Virus record (IMG/VR): IMGVR_UViG_3300040806_001315
Location: 1-37,376 of that record
Strand: one strand, 5' to 3'
DNA: 37,376 nucleotides
DNA from: a virus
Positions 34,101-37,376 of the stretch are shown here, piece after piece. Numbering within the stretch: position 1 is the stretch's first letter; every line of letters begins with the position of its first letter. The notes under the pieces were generated by a model, which was given only the letters and a program-made list of their open reading frames with translations, was not told where the DNA came from and ran no database searches. A program made the position numbers and the translations under genes.

Positions 34101-35080
34101 ACCAGGCATTATGGGCAAAGCTTGGTAGAGGTGGTCGTAGACTTGCTGCGTCTCCAACTGTTATTGGAGATATTGCAGGTGTAATGGGTTACATGATTAA
34201 CTATAGACGTAATATTAAAAACGGAATGAGCAAAGCCAAGGCTTTGGAAGAGTTTAATGATTATAATGCCACTCAGCAATCAAGAAGAGCTACTGAAAAA
34301 ATTCCTTTACAAATGAATGCAAATGCAATCACTAGGAGTTTACTAATGTTTGGTAGTACATTGTTTTTGCAGATGAATAAGGTAATGTCGTCTAGTACAA
34401 ACATAATGAGGGGAATTAAAGATGTTGGTAATGCAGTAATAGAAGGAGACATGAAAAAAGCAAAGGAAGGAGCAAAGAATATTAAAATAAAAGATATTCG
34501 TGGACTCTATTTAAATCTTGCCGTTGCTAATGTTATGTTTACTGCTATGGCTAATATCTTTAAAATAACTAGTGATGACCCAGAAGATAGAGAAGCAGCA
34601 TACCAAAGAATGAAAGATGCTATGTTTGGATTAAACTTAATATATGCAATTCCTTTTATTGGTGCGGCAGTTGAGCAACAAATTATAGACTACAGAGGTG
34701 AAAGAAGAAAAGTAAGTGAAGGAGTTAATCCATTAAACTCAGTAGTTAATAGAATAAGCAATGAAGTGAAGTATGATGATTCATCTTTAATATATGCCAC
34801 TTCTAAAAACTTAGCTGAAATAGGACTAGGTGTTCAGTTTGACCCAATTATAGGATTAGCTGAAACTTTTACAGGAGGGTTTGATGAGGAAACAATGTAT
34901 GATATGCTAGGAGTTAGTTACTCATACAGACCAGGTACTGGCAATAAGAAAAAGAAAAGTTCTTCTAATAAGAGTAACTCAGGTGGGATTGAGATGACTA
35001 TGGATGGTGAATCATTAAGTGGTAAACGTGGTAAACGTGGTAAAAGTAGTGGAGGAGGAATAGAAATAGAAATGGATTAA
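25175..35080 (+). CDS. Giant polyvalent ejection protein with zinc metallopeptidase domain
   Basis: 3301 aa, over a quarter of the window. Seen in order: two copies of a 35-residue motif (4-38, 51-84); a charged coiled coil (about 115-200); a domain with GKYYVAPTLFP, FEFDTEEAAEDFAEGSWKD (309-392), as in other phage polyvalent proteins; a Gly/Ala hydrophobic stretch (about 690-755); an EVEAE repeat (1217-1228); a segment with LDNFDNYLTDIYKRNGFRVV and GTPDVIAMVYD (about 1425-1510); GGPMFPFMDK (about 1574); and HEFGH (1931-1935) with LEEALA (1994-1999), fitting a gluzincin-type zinc site with E1995/E1996 as third ligand. Long helices follow. Three hydrophobic helices lie near 3050, 3110 and 3150, before a basic Gly/Ser tail. 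Inference: injected with DNA, cleaving host proteins or peptidoglycan-linked targets and helping form the channel. No RNA polymerase motif was found. Confidence 0.7.
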   Translation: MTDRRFKAPDGQEYEESFLIERYGQEQFDAFVADQTFLEIPDGEQTILDEDEFTAPDGKKYSQSFLVERYGQEQFDSFVEDGTFKKKDVTDSDSSVIISEFQGFDSIPKPKAKTIDQLGMYPSKEEVDAAFQIEVDKIKALAERQAQREAERQARFDITDEEALAALQKKEKQEQEKILEAQKKDLEELTSSKEFIEDVSTVTSELAYKEQDEVASILNKKFGKYGFIAIPVGQFGRDAVHLKTIDGKNRIVLEVDAFSFDNTAEPVAKSIKEFINTNARSIKDSTQVQTEEDLKVEDEINKAFRAKQMRPVAMVNSDGSESTVKFMSYEEDGKYYVAPTLFPKDPDNPTSKPSDWFELNMSEAIMLAKQRGEVFEFDTEEAAEDFAEGSWKDVSTADSEADKFYAERGLDYFASRKAYDDYQDLNEEIDFLEDAISGREFEKRYEESLTPEEKAEFGELYVNGKIRSDAQQYVDELKKRRDKLSGIVMLDENQVRAREDFDEYLIDRVQKTAAVAAESNRDAKIAEANVYTSIRNNLGISPDELQNYVPKTEREVILKNKYIEDLVTVDAAKSQAALKYEVAKTFYNKKVNKSLQGKYVDNLEAFNTAVSNGYKRGQAMEVILAMSLGIEDLGLLNATNSKKKNAELISKYLGSQSPNLGRVSSRYAQARTAKEVADVILDNPLEWSLTLMGESLSQMLPYGTKLVATTAGTGTATGAVVGSVVPGAGTFAGGLTGLSYGVRTGMAATSFAMEYTNSVLEGLEKNGYNYLDPKQVEKGLEDQRVWDYANDVGAKRGSIIGLVDFASSGLAGRVFKPSSKLMSKGTRMGLFAAERAIYDPAAEGFGEYLAQVGSGQEVDFKEILAEMGGAIGNQVSTAGINVMMDARRNTNLKIADFLANDLAGMVNDRASDVRISNWANNMLSLGKINEDQAQRIQENVGIRRQINELLNVSKAPLIPSTQTKKIRTRLAELIDARNQLTQSTNTKEIFRKKISDINAEIAEIAETNKIPEEQSIDAEGNVVGTGVNLDSILGKTSRKKAAKYVWGGKMLTKEEFLKKLDNLTSKQFRRMGSTTVVGDPEIAAKLKAKINAIQESSTKKVDVPQQARDGETLGERDTQVDSVTEEVTQVEDETQTQQAITIGPTPVEVNETIAETFTPEAVVENVIVEETQEPTGVQIVTKPDNTFAVIENDVVVEDNIETKEAALNVANKIAPIAEVEAEVEAEVELAPSFLKPLKKHKTAYENNTLEEADRRGIIAYALDKKSKGKRLTAFENTILDTSNQETVSDIQILIEDIDTRQRQRQDFDQEVADLEAFINEANPQFQLSTKVTPENKKKELEAEALRLMENFEEEEMASVAFSIKKLKQTKEALPENYWTVSEVEDETGLVPINVEGGSGFVDAEGDIKGVYKFTEAVEKKVKGVADRILKKAVDFGGIKLDNFDNYLTDIYKRNGFRVVSRTPFNEKYAPEGWNKETDGTPDVIAMVYDPENVMDIEEKTFSDPETGYDQMIEYRDSVIQDAKNKAMPAIVPITVKEGTKFADKIKRMGLFELIGKKINLVMADQLVADGKFMGGPMFPFMDKLFGKVAWASITEKAAKAIIEGATKSDYTVVFNMSPTAIIGNVAFNANLLENLNEQQQKDLLVEIQKYAEAQKKNLFKKEAAEATTLKGFFDAINESSSTKRKEFLQAIIPTTKKKSSTDIGIFLENIGLTMEKLTSDVAQDFAADLPTGALTTVLEVTDKNGNKITKETASEALITPEEQKKEGLPEHPNYPYFVRGKAIGLLKETTPFWNMVDNVRDIIEKKITGVIKRKTTKDGKTGKKIATKVKFTAKQAFNDAYYQAQLNADKLYQITNPRISKYSEFINLLKRSFPNVEVIDSQEGFDNLLANPEVVALTTKQQRDQGKVYGAVFQGKLYLNPSAANLNTPIHEFGHIWNNIAKQQRPELYNKGLELIESDNTYVKQIENSLEYQRVIKQMQKEGRTEQEVREFILEEALATAIGDKGESFANAAVKKDFKNWLKKLYRFVKSMTGLSQYTDEQLQDITLDEFLQGVVVDLLSGEQVFKDAQVKEFPDQLQLMTGITVDEASMTNIISAGREQGFSDAVIKEVLKGRGFKATDINKAMVVNLGNTLFEDVVVPSEFGNMEGGMEQGQELFDKIRKKLKAYAQPRTTRRTRRETAEEKAERATMLRSANPTLFAMTDEEILSRYPRIGVTETITTPPKTKSEIRAKALELLKAEASFQAQPETTQRQLIIALDKTIGTRANKVVSQEINALKQRIKDYQKGIKDIQEAKRILRNYIRKALPKSNLYTKGSITKIVSRIAKATPATILSDVEYVNKQVDAQREIMKRSVIKKMAKLVSEKSKKRITEANKAKSKGIAAEAQAFFQEANNIFKLVLKNDVEGMLKVLEELSINEDVITQAIIKEINGKKLTVDEQRLINLSYAFDNFSDLGNMTLEETTELYNAFKDLNAEGIRRFKSRRAARAEQIANMNKQAEVEIKEGFPEVIDQDGNPKNTNQLAQDRVRIEKLYAEKKYLKWAKEYVNHYRFGSFAELIRGFKNSLKHLGTLTNNLDKKGSFFTDNVYRRLNLADEANMKGYFRTMSKLDDIANSVGGITKGFREIRNKIYESGTMDIKTRSTLSDGTMGSFSTTTLSRDKLLRIYSLYKNDVQRDKLKRQGFDRKTMDDIETFLGKDVTEFADKMVYFLSNEYYNETNDVYRAANDVNLNYVQNYFPTQTLSSSKKMTSLLADGDFNAIFNAESAPALKRRVDAKGDVNLEVDFSATLIDHVKAMERYKAYAIPTKMLQGVFSDPYVKSLLESLKVQKVMRQAVNYAINPDSYVHNSAPMKFITSLQSKYTSFALALKFMQIPKQMSSFVNAFENYSFRKEGQTPGLDLVMFMVDASMMYANLLAEIAVIGAEKVSGKHIGLKSRPLTEAMEMSGSLRKRIELGVKGDLVGLEAGQPTFKNIESNQALWAKLGRGGRRLAASPTVIGDIAGVMGYMINYRRNIKNGMSKAKALEEFNDYNATQQSRRATEKIPLQMNANAITRSLLMFGSTLFLQMNKVMSSSTNIMRGIKDVGNAVIEGDMKKAKEGAKNIKIKDIRGLYLNLAVANVMFTAMANIFKITSDDPEDREAAYQRMKDAMFGLNLIYAIPFIGAAVEQQIIDYRGERRKVSEGVNPLNSVVNRISNEVKYDDSSLIYATSKNLAEIGLGVQFDPIIGLAETFTGGFDEETMYDMLGVSYSYRPGTGNKKKKSSSNKSNSGGIEMTMDGESLSGKRGKRGKSSGGGIEIEMD
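25184..25426 (+). repeat. Duplicated 35-aa N-terminal motif of giant protein
   Basis: Residues 4-38 and 51-84 align with a 47-residue offset. They share F-x-APDG-x2-Y-x2-SFL-(I/V)-ERYGQEQFD-(A/S)-FV-x-D-x-TF. DNA copies differ at several synonymous sites, so the sequence is held by selection rather than recent copying. Confidence 0.85.
28823..28858 (+). repeat. Three perfect 12-bp tandem repeats
   Basis: GCTGAGGTTGAA is repeated three times in frame, encoding AEVE x3, in an acidic low-complexity linker of the giant protein. Copy number can change without frameshift. Confidence 0.9.
30524..30551 (+). other. Terminator-like sequence inside the giant gene
   Basis: GGTCTC-CTCAAA-GAGAC followed by TACTCCTTTTT closely matches the capsid terminator at 10533-10558, with one base changed in the stem and two bases inserted before TCC. 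It lies in coding sequence (encoding about GLLKETTPF). The stem is weaker (about 5 bp), so full termination is unlikely while ribosomes follow. Confidence 0.45.
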
Positions 35081-35083
35081 AAA

Positions 35084-35177
35084 GAAAAGAGTCTCTTTAA
35101 AGAGACTCCTTTCGAGCTATTAATCAAAGTATCAACTATGAGAGCAACCGACACTTAAAACCAAACAGAATTTATTA
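35084..35177 (-). ncRNA. Candidate minus-strand small RNA (about 95 nt)
   Basis: This is the stretch between the minus-strand box at 35181-35188 and the terminator. It contains no ATG-started ORF on the minus strand. It carries GGTTTT-N5-TCGGT, then GTTGA and AAAGGAG before the terminator stem, the same elements in the same order as the plus-strand candidate at 11394-11486. The gap between convergent blocks would otherwise be empty. It could equally be the 3' UTR of the minus-strand operon. Confidence 0.35.
35089..35108. terminator. Bidirectional terminator between convergent blocks
   Basis: A perfect palindrome with arms GAGTCTCTTT and AAAGAGACTC. On the minus strand it is followed by TTTTCTTTTT, a good T tract. 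On the plus strand the following CCTTTC is weak, but it can still stop the 33-kb rightward transcript. The core is shared with the capsid terminator at 10532. Confidence 0.85.
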
Positions 35178-35180
35178 AGA

Positions 35181-35188
35181 CAAATATA
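35181..35188 (-). promoter_or_regulatory. Minus-strand TATATTTG box
   Basis: CAAATATA on the plus strand reads TATATTTG on the minus strand, preceded by TTTTAG. It points away from the minus-strand genes, toward the terminator at 35108-35089, with no gene in between. Confidence 0.4.
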
Positions 35189-35199
35189 CTAAAATTTTT

Positions 35200-35388
35200 C
35201 TAAATCTCGTCCTTAAAAGAAGATTTTATATTTTCTAAGGTTGAAATAAGTTGATTGATGTTGTCCTCTGCCTGATTAAAATCTTTATCTATAAGGCTTT
35301 CATATATCTCACTTGACTGGTCATGTATATTATCCATTAGATGGTTTATGTATTTTACTCGTTGCTCATCTAACGGACTTATGATCAT
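35200..35388 (-). CDS. Small acidic helical protein, unknown
   Basis: 62 aa, last gene of the minus-strand operon, 2 bases after the preceding gene's stop. The sequence is hydrophilic and helical with an acidic bias (LIDKDFNQAEDNINQLISTLENI), resembling short coiled-coil proteins. No motif recognised. Strand, spacing and codon use fit the operon. It may be a small regulator or an inhibitor of a host process, as is common for terminal small genes in early phage operons, but nothing in the sequence shows this. Confidence 0.55.
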   Translation of the reverse strand: MIISPLDEQRVKYINHLMDNIHDQSSEIYESLIDKDFNQAEDNINQLISTLENIKSSFKDEI

Positions 35389-35390
35389 AT

Positions 35391-35699
35391 TTATATTATT
35401 GTGTCAGCGTTTTTAATTTTAGATAAGTCATACCTTAATTTACCAACTTTTCTTTTAAGGTTTTGAATCTCGTTTTCTTGAGAAACTAATATGTCTTTAA
35501 CATCTTTATATACAATACCTTTATTTACAAAATTAGGATCTGTAGACCTATTTAGTATCTCAATAGATGCATAATATCTGTTGTAGATGTTGTTTATTTT
35601 GTGTAAATCCATTGTTATAAGGTTGTTCTTTTTTGCTGCGTTTCTAACTTTTTTTATTTCTTCAAGTCTTTCTTTTAATAAATCAATTGGTTCTGTCAT
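35391..35699 (-). CDS. Small coiled-coil protein, unknown
   Basis: 102 aa. The N-terminal half is basic and helical (IDLLKERLEEIKKVRNAAKK); the C-terminal half has a leucine/isoleucine heptad-like stretch (DILVSQENEIQNLKRKVGKLRYDLSKI) that predicts a coiled coil, so an oligomer is likely. The start overlaps the end of the 118-aa gene by 17 bases. It is not recognised as any known family and has no helix-turn-helix that I can see. Its place in the replication operon suggests a DNA-metabolism accessory or regulator. Confidence 0.55.
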   Translation of the reverse strand: MTEPIDLLKERLEEIKKVRNAAKKNNLITMDLHKINNIYNRYYASIEILNRSTDPNFVNKGIVYKDVKDILVSQENEIQNLKRKVGKLRYDLSKIKNADTII

Positions 35700-36039
35700 A
35701 ATTTCTTAATGTTTGTTTTTGTTTTATATAGTCTAAATACTTTTCAATATTTATTTCTTCTATAAGTACATAAATTGGTTTAGTGTTTTCTTGTATTTCT
35801 AATGCAATAGCAAAAAAGAATGGATTTTTTGTCTTTACAACTCCACCTATAACCTCTATGTAATTTTTTTCATCGTCATTTAAAAAGAAATTATAATCTA
35901 CTTTGGAAAGTAGTTCCATAATTCCAATCTGAACGTCTTCAGGAAGGCTGCGTAAATATTCAACTACATAAAAACTAAGATTAAATAAATTTAATCCATC
36001 ACTTAATATCTCCTCTGTAAACCTCTGTTTTAAATCCAT
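35683..36039 (-). CDS. Unknown protein, 118 aa
   Basis: 118 aa, mixed helix and strand: a helical start (MDLKQRFTEEILSDGLNLFN, then VEYLRSLPEDVQIGIMELL), two beta-like strands (NYIEVIGGVVK and NPFFFAIALEIQE) and a basic, hydrophilic end. It overlaps the nuclease gene upstream by 41 bases and the next gene by 17, the kind of chaining seen in compact early operons. No recognised domain, no membrane helix, no cysteine. It may act with the VRR-NUC protein whose end it overlaps, but that is only context. Confidence 0.55.
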   Translation of the reverse strand: MDLKQRFTEEILSDGLNLFNLSFYVVEYLRSLPEDVQIGIMELLSKVDYNFFLNDDEKNYIEVIGGVVKTKNPFFFAIALEIQENTKPIYVLIEEINIEKYLDYIKQKQTLRNYDRTN

Positions 36040-36247
36040 GTTTTTCTAATTCTTTTAATCTGTATTTCTGCAACTTCGACAACACCCCACCTTCTTTTTT
36101 TATCTCACTGAATAGTATCTTGCCATCAGGGTGAACTGCAATTAGATCAGGGATTCCGTTCTTGTTAGTCTTTATAAGCTTGATTACATAGTAACCCTCT
36201 GACTCTAATTGCAATATTCTTTTACCTTGTATCCTCTGTTCTGTCAT
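35999..36247 (-). CDS. VRR-NUC (PD-(D/E)XK) nuclease
   Basis: 82 aa, the length of a stand-alone phage VRR-NUC domain. The active-site pattern is complete: an N-terminal helix with E15, KNGIPDLIAVHPDGK (29-43, catalytic D34), then FSEIKKEGG (46-54, E48 and K50) and LSKLQKYRLKEL (57-68, Q60). VRR-NUC proteins cut branched or flap DNA, as in FAN1, and phage versions are thought to act in recombination or in resolving replication intermediates before packaging. It overlaps the 49-aa gene upstream by 26 bases and the 118-aa gene downstream by 41. It shares the operon with an SF2 helicase. Confidence 0.8.
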   Translation of the reverse strand: MTEQRIQGKRILQLESEGYYVIKLIKTNKNGIPDLIAVHPDGKILFSEIKKEGGVLSKLQKYRLKELEKHGFKTEVYRGDIK

Positions 36248-36371
36248 TGTCCCAAAGATTATTCTCGGTTAAATATACTGGGTTCATCATTGGTATCCAT
36301 GATTTTATTGGTCTCCCAAATACCCAGATTGTTTTATAATACTCCCCTAAAGTCTTTTTTGTTTCTGCCAT
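36222..36371 (-). CDS. Small 49-aa protein, unknown
   Basis: The minus-strand frame from the ATG at 36371 gives 49 aa beginning MAETKKTLGEYYKTIWVFGR and continuing PIKSWIPMMNPVYL, ending DNDRTEDTR. It fills the gap between the 79-aa gene (4 bases upstream) and the nuclease gene, which it overlaps by 26 bases. It is aromatic-rich with no recognised motif. The tight fit supports it as real. A plus-strand frame over the same region (36209-36583) is best seen as a shadow. Confidence 0.5.
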   Translation of the reverse strand: MAETKKTLGEYYKTIWVFGRPIKSWIPMMNPVYLTENNLWDNDRTEDTR

Positions 36372-36375
36372 TGTA

Positions 36376-36615
36376 TTACAAGTTATTTAAAGCAACTTCT
36401 AAAAAAGATTTAAGATATTTAGCGTCTTCAATACTCATAACAAATGTTGTTTCAACAGGTATTTTAACACTTTCGTCTATAGGTATTAAATTATCAAAAT
36501 TATTCAGCTCAAAAGAAATACAATCTTCGAGTTTGCCTTCATCTCGATTGTGCCATTGTGCTTTTTCTATTGCCATTGAATAGAGGAAATTTTTGTCTAA
36601 AGTTGTTAATGTCAT
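36376..36615 (-). CDS. Small acidic protein, unknown
   Basis: 79 aa, acidic, starting MTLTTLDKNFLYSMAIEKAQ and ending IEDAKYLKSFLEVALNNL. The final 20 residues form a probable amphipathic helix. It lies 5 bases after the helicase gene, and its leader contains TTAAATTAAATATAATG, the same AT-rich pattern seen before several plus-strand genes. No domain recognised. Position suggests an accessory of the helicase/nuclease group. Confidence 0.55.
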   Translation of the reverse strand: MTLTTLDKNFLYSMAIEKAQWHNRDEGKLEDCISFELNNFDNLIPIDESVKIPVETTFVMSIEDAKYLKSFLEVALNNL

Positions 36616-36620
36616 TATAT

Positions 36621-37376
36621 TTAATTTAAAGTTAATAAATCTTTTTTAAAGTGTTTAAGTGTGTAATCCTTTTTTTGAATTACTGCCTTGTATATTTGTT
36701 TCTCTATCCCATCCTTAGCAAACACCCAGAAAACTTTACTTAATTTGCTATCCTTAGTTGTCATTCGGTCACGACTCTGCCAATAGCTTGTAGCACTGAA
36801 GTCTATGTTGTAGTACACCAGGAACTCAGCATTACGTAAGCTAATCCCCTCACGACCACTAACAATCTGAAGTGCTATGGTTTTATCTGTGGAATTAAAC
36901 TCTTCAAGCTCTGTACACAACTGATCCCCATAAACTTTTTTTAGTGCGTTCAGCTCCTCCTTAAACTTGTAGAATATTCCAACCTTTGATACACAAAAGT
37001 TGTCATAAATAAACTTAGCTTTACTGAGGTCAAGTATCATGGAGTTGCCACTCTCAAACTTCACTGTGCCACTATACATTTGATGAAGCTTCATCATAAG
37101 TTTTACTGGAGTATCTGCAAGTATAACATCATCCCTGCCCTCAATAACTAAATCTTTTTTTAGTTTAGAACTTAAGCTATAGGTTAACTCATCCATCTCG
37201 ACCTCCAAAACCTCTTCAACTATATCATTCTCAAAGCCTGCTTCTTTTTGAGTAAATCTAATTGTGTAAGGGTTCATCTTATCAACAATCGTTTCAAGTC
37301 CTCTAGAGTAGTCATTAATCATCATAGAGTTTATCATTCTCTGCTTTACATTCACATAGTCCTTTGCAAACTTATA
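36621..37376 (-). CDS. SF2/SNF2-type helicase, C-terminal part (N-terminus outside window)
   Basis: The frame is open to the window edge, so about 251 residues of the C-terminal RecA-like domain are visible; the GTG near 37355 is internal. Motif V is IVSGREGISLRNAEFLVYYN, followed by FSATSYWQSRDRMTTKD, which carries a motif VI variant (QSRDRMT instead of QxxGRxxR). The final segment (FWVFAKDGIEKQIYKAVIQKK) matches the end of phage SNF2-like helicases. Such helicases remodel DNA or protein-DNA complexes during phage replication and recombination. The motor's Walker A and B motifs (N-terminal domain) cannot be checked here. It is the first visible gene of the minus-strand operon, and its promoter is beyond the window. 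Confidence 0.8.
   Translation of the reverse strand, partial: YKFAKDYVNVKQRMINSMMINDYSRGLETIVDKMNPYTIRFTQKEAGFENDIVEEVLEVEMDELTYSLSSKLKKDLVIEGRDDVILADTPVKLMMKLHQMYSGTVKFESGNSMILDLSKAKFIYDNFCVSKVGIFYKFKEELNALKKVYGDQLCTELEEFNSTDKTIALQIVSGREGISLRNAEFLVYYNIDFSATSYWQSRDRMTTKDSKLSKVFWVFAKDGIEKQIYKAVIQKKDYTLKHFKKDLLTLN

Noticed and set aside
25175-35080. Giant protein as virion RNA polymerase (N4-like or crAss-like)
   Set aside because: No DxDGD-type motif and no T7-like polymerase motif was found; the visible domains are of the polyvalent/metallopeptidase kind.
35105-35175. tRNA-like D-arm segment (ATGAGAGCAACCGACACTTAAAA) on the plus strand
   Set aside because: It resembles a tRNA D-arm and anticodon arm by eye, but the 3' side does not pair with CCGAC and there is no T-arm or acceptor stem.
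36209-36583. Plus-strand 124-aa ORF opposite the nuclease and small genes
   Set aside because: It is antisense to three tightly packed minus-strand genes, lacks a promoter, and has a composition typical of a shadow frame (Leu/Ser-rich).

Overview
The window looks like about 37 kb of a tailed bacteriophage (short-tailed, podovirus-like) that infects a member of the Bacteroidota, probably a flavobacterium. The host call rests on promoter -7 boxes of the Bacteroidota type TAnnTTTG (TATATTTG or TATCTTTG) directly upstream of genes, on AT-rich leaders without Shine-Dalgarno sequences, and on tail and portal-region protein types that I associate with marine flavobacterial and crAss-like phages. I cannot assign a genus. 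No tRNA, rRNA, IS element, CRISPR array, integrase or lysis gene was seen.

Layout. About 35 kb reads rightward and carries DNA packaging, head, tail and ejection functions. It begins with the 3' part of a pectate-lyase-like tail spike (2-1060) and a second probable tail protein (1117-2004). A structured non-coding stretch with three 28-nt-spaced repeats, a terminator and a promoter follows (2009-2143). Next come a small conserved protein, a GroES-like protein, a probable small terminase, the large terminase and the portal (2165-7873). A new promoter starts the scaffold and major capsid genes (7929-10512), which end at a strong terminator. A head-associated protein (10584-11330) is followed by a 185-bp gap that looks like a self-contained small-RNA gene. 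Then come two connector/ring proteins, a 1941-aa tail stabilisation or 'muzzle' protein, a 51-aa ORF, a Cys-rich tail protein, a delta-60-repeat beta-propeller protein and a cupin with its own near-leaderless promoter. The block ends with three probable ejected virion proteins of 322, 637 and 3301 aa.

From 35200 to the right edge all genes lie on the minus strand and converge on the structural block. In transcription order they are an SF2/SNF2-type helicase (its N-terminus lies beyond the window), a 79-aa and a 49-aa protein, a VRR-NUC-type nuclease and three small unknown proteins. This is the end of a replication or early module. A palindromic terminator at 35089-35108 separates the two convergent blocks. 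A minus-strand promoter inside the 120-bp gap would drive another ORF-less short transcript.

How it fits together. The terminase pair and portal package DNA into a shell built by the scaffold and capsid proteins, perhaps folded with help from the phage GroES-like protein. The connector proteins and muzzle form the short tail. The spike, propeller and Cys-rich proteins probably bind or degrade surface polysaccharide. The three large internal proteins probably leave the particle with the DNA; the 3301-aa one carries a zinc-metallopeptidase motif (HEFGH) and membrane-like helices. The least explained parts are the repeat-hairpin RNA at 2009-2095, the two ORF-less promoter-terminator units, and the giant polyvalent protein.
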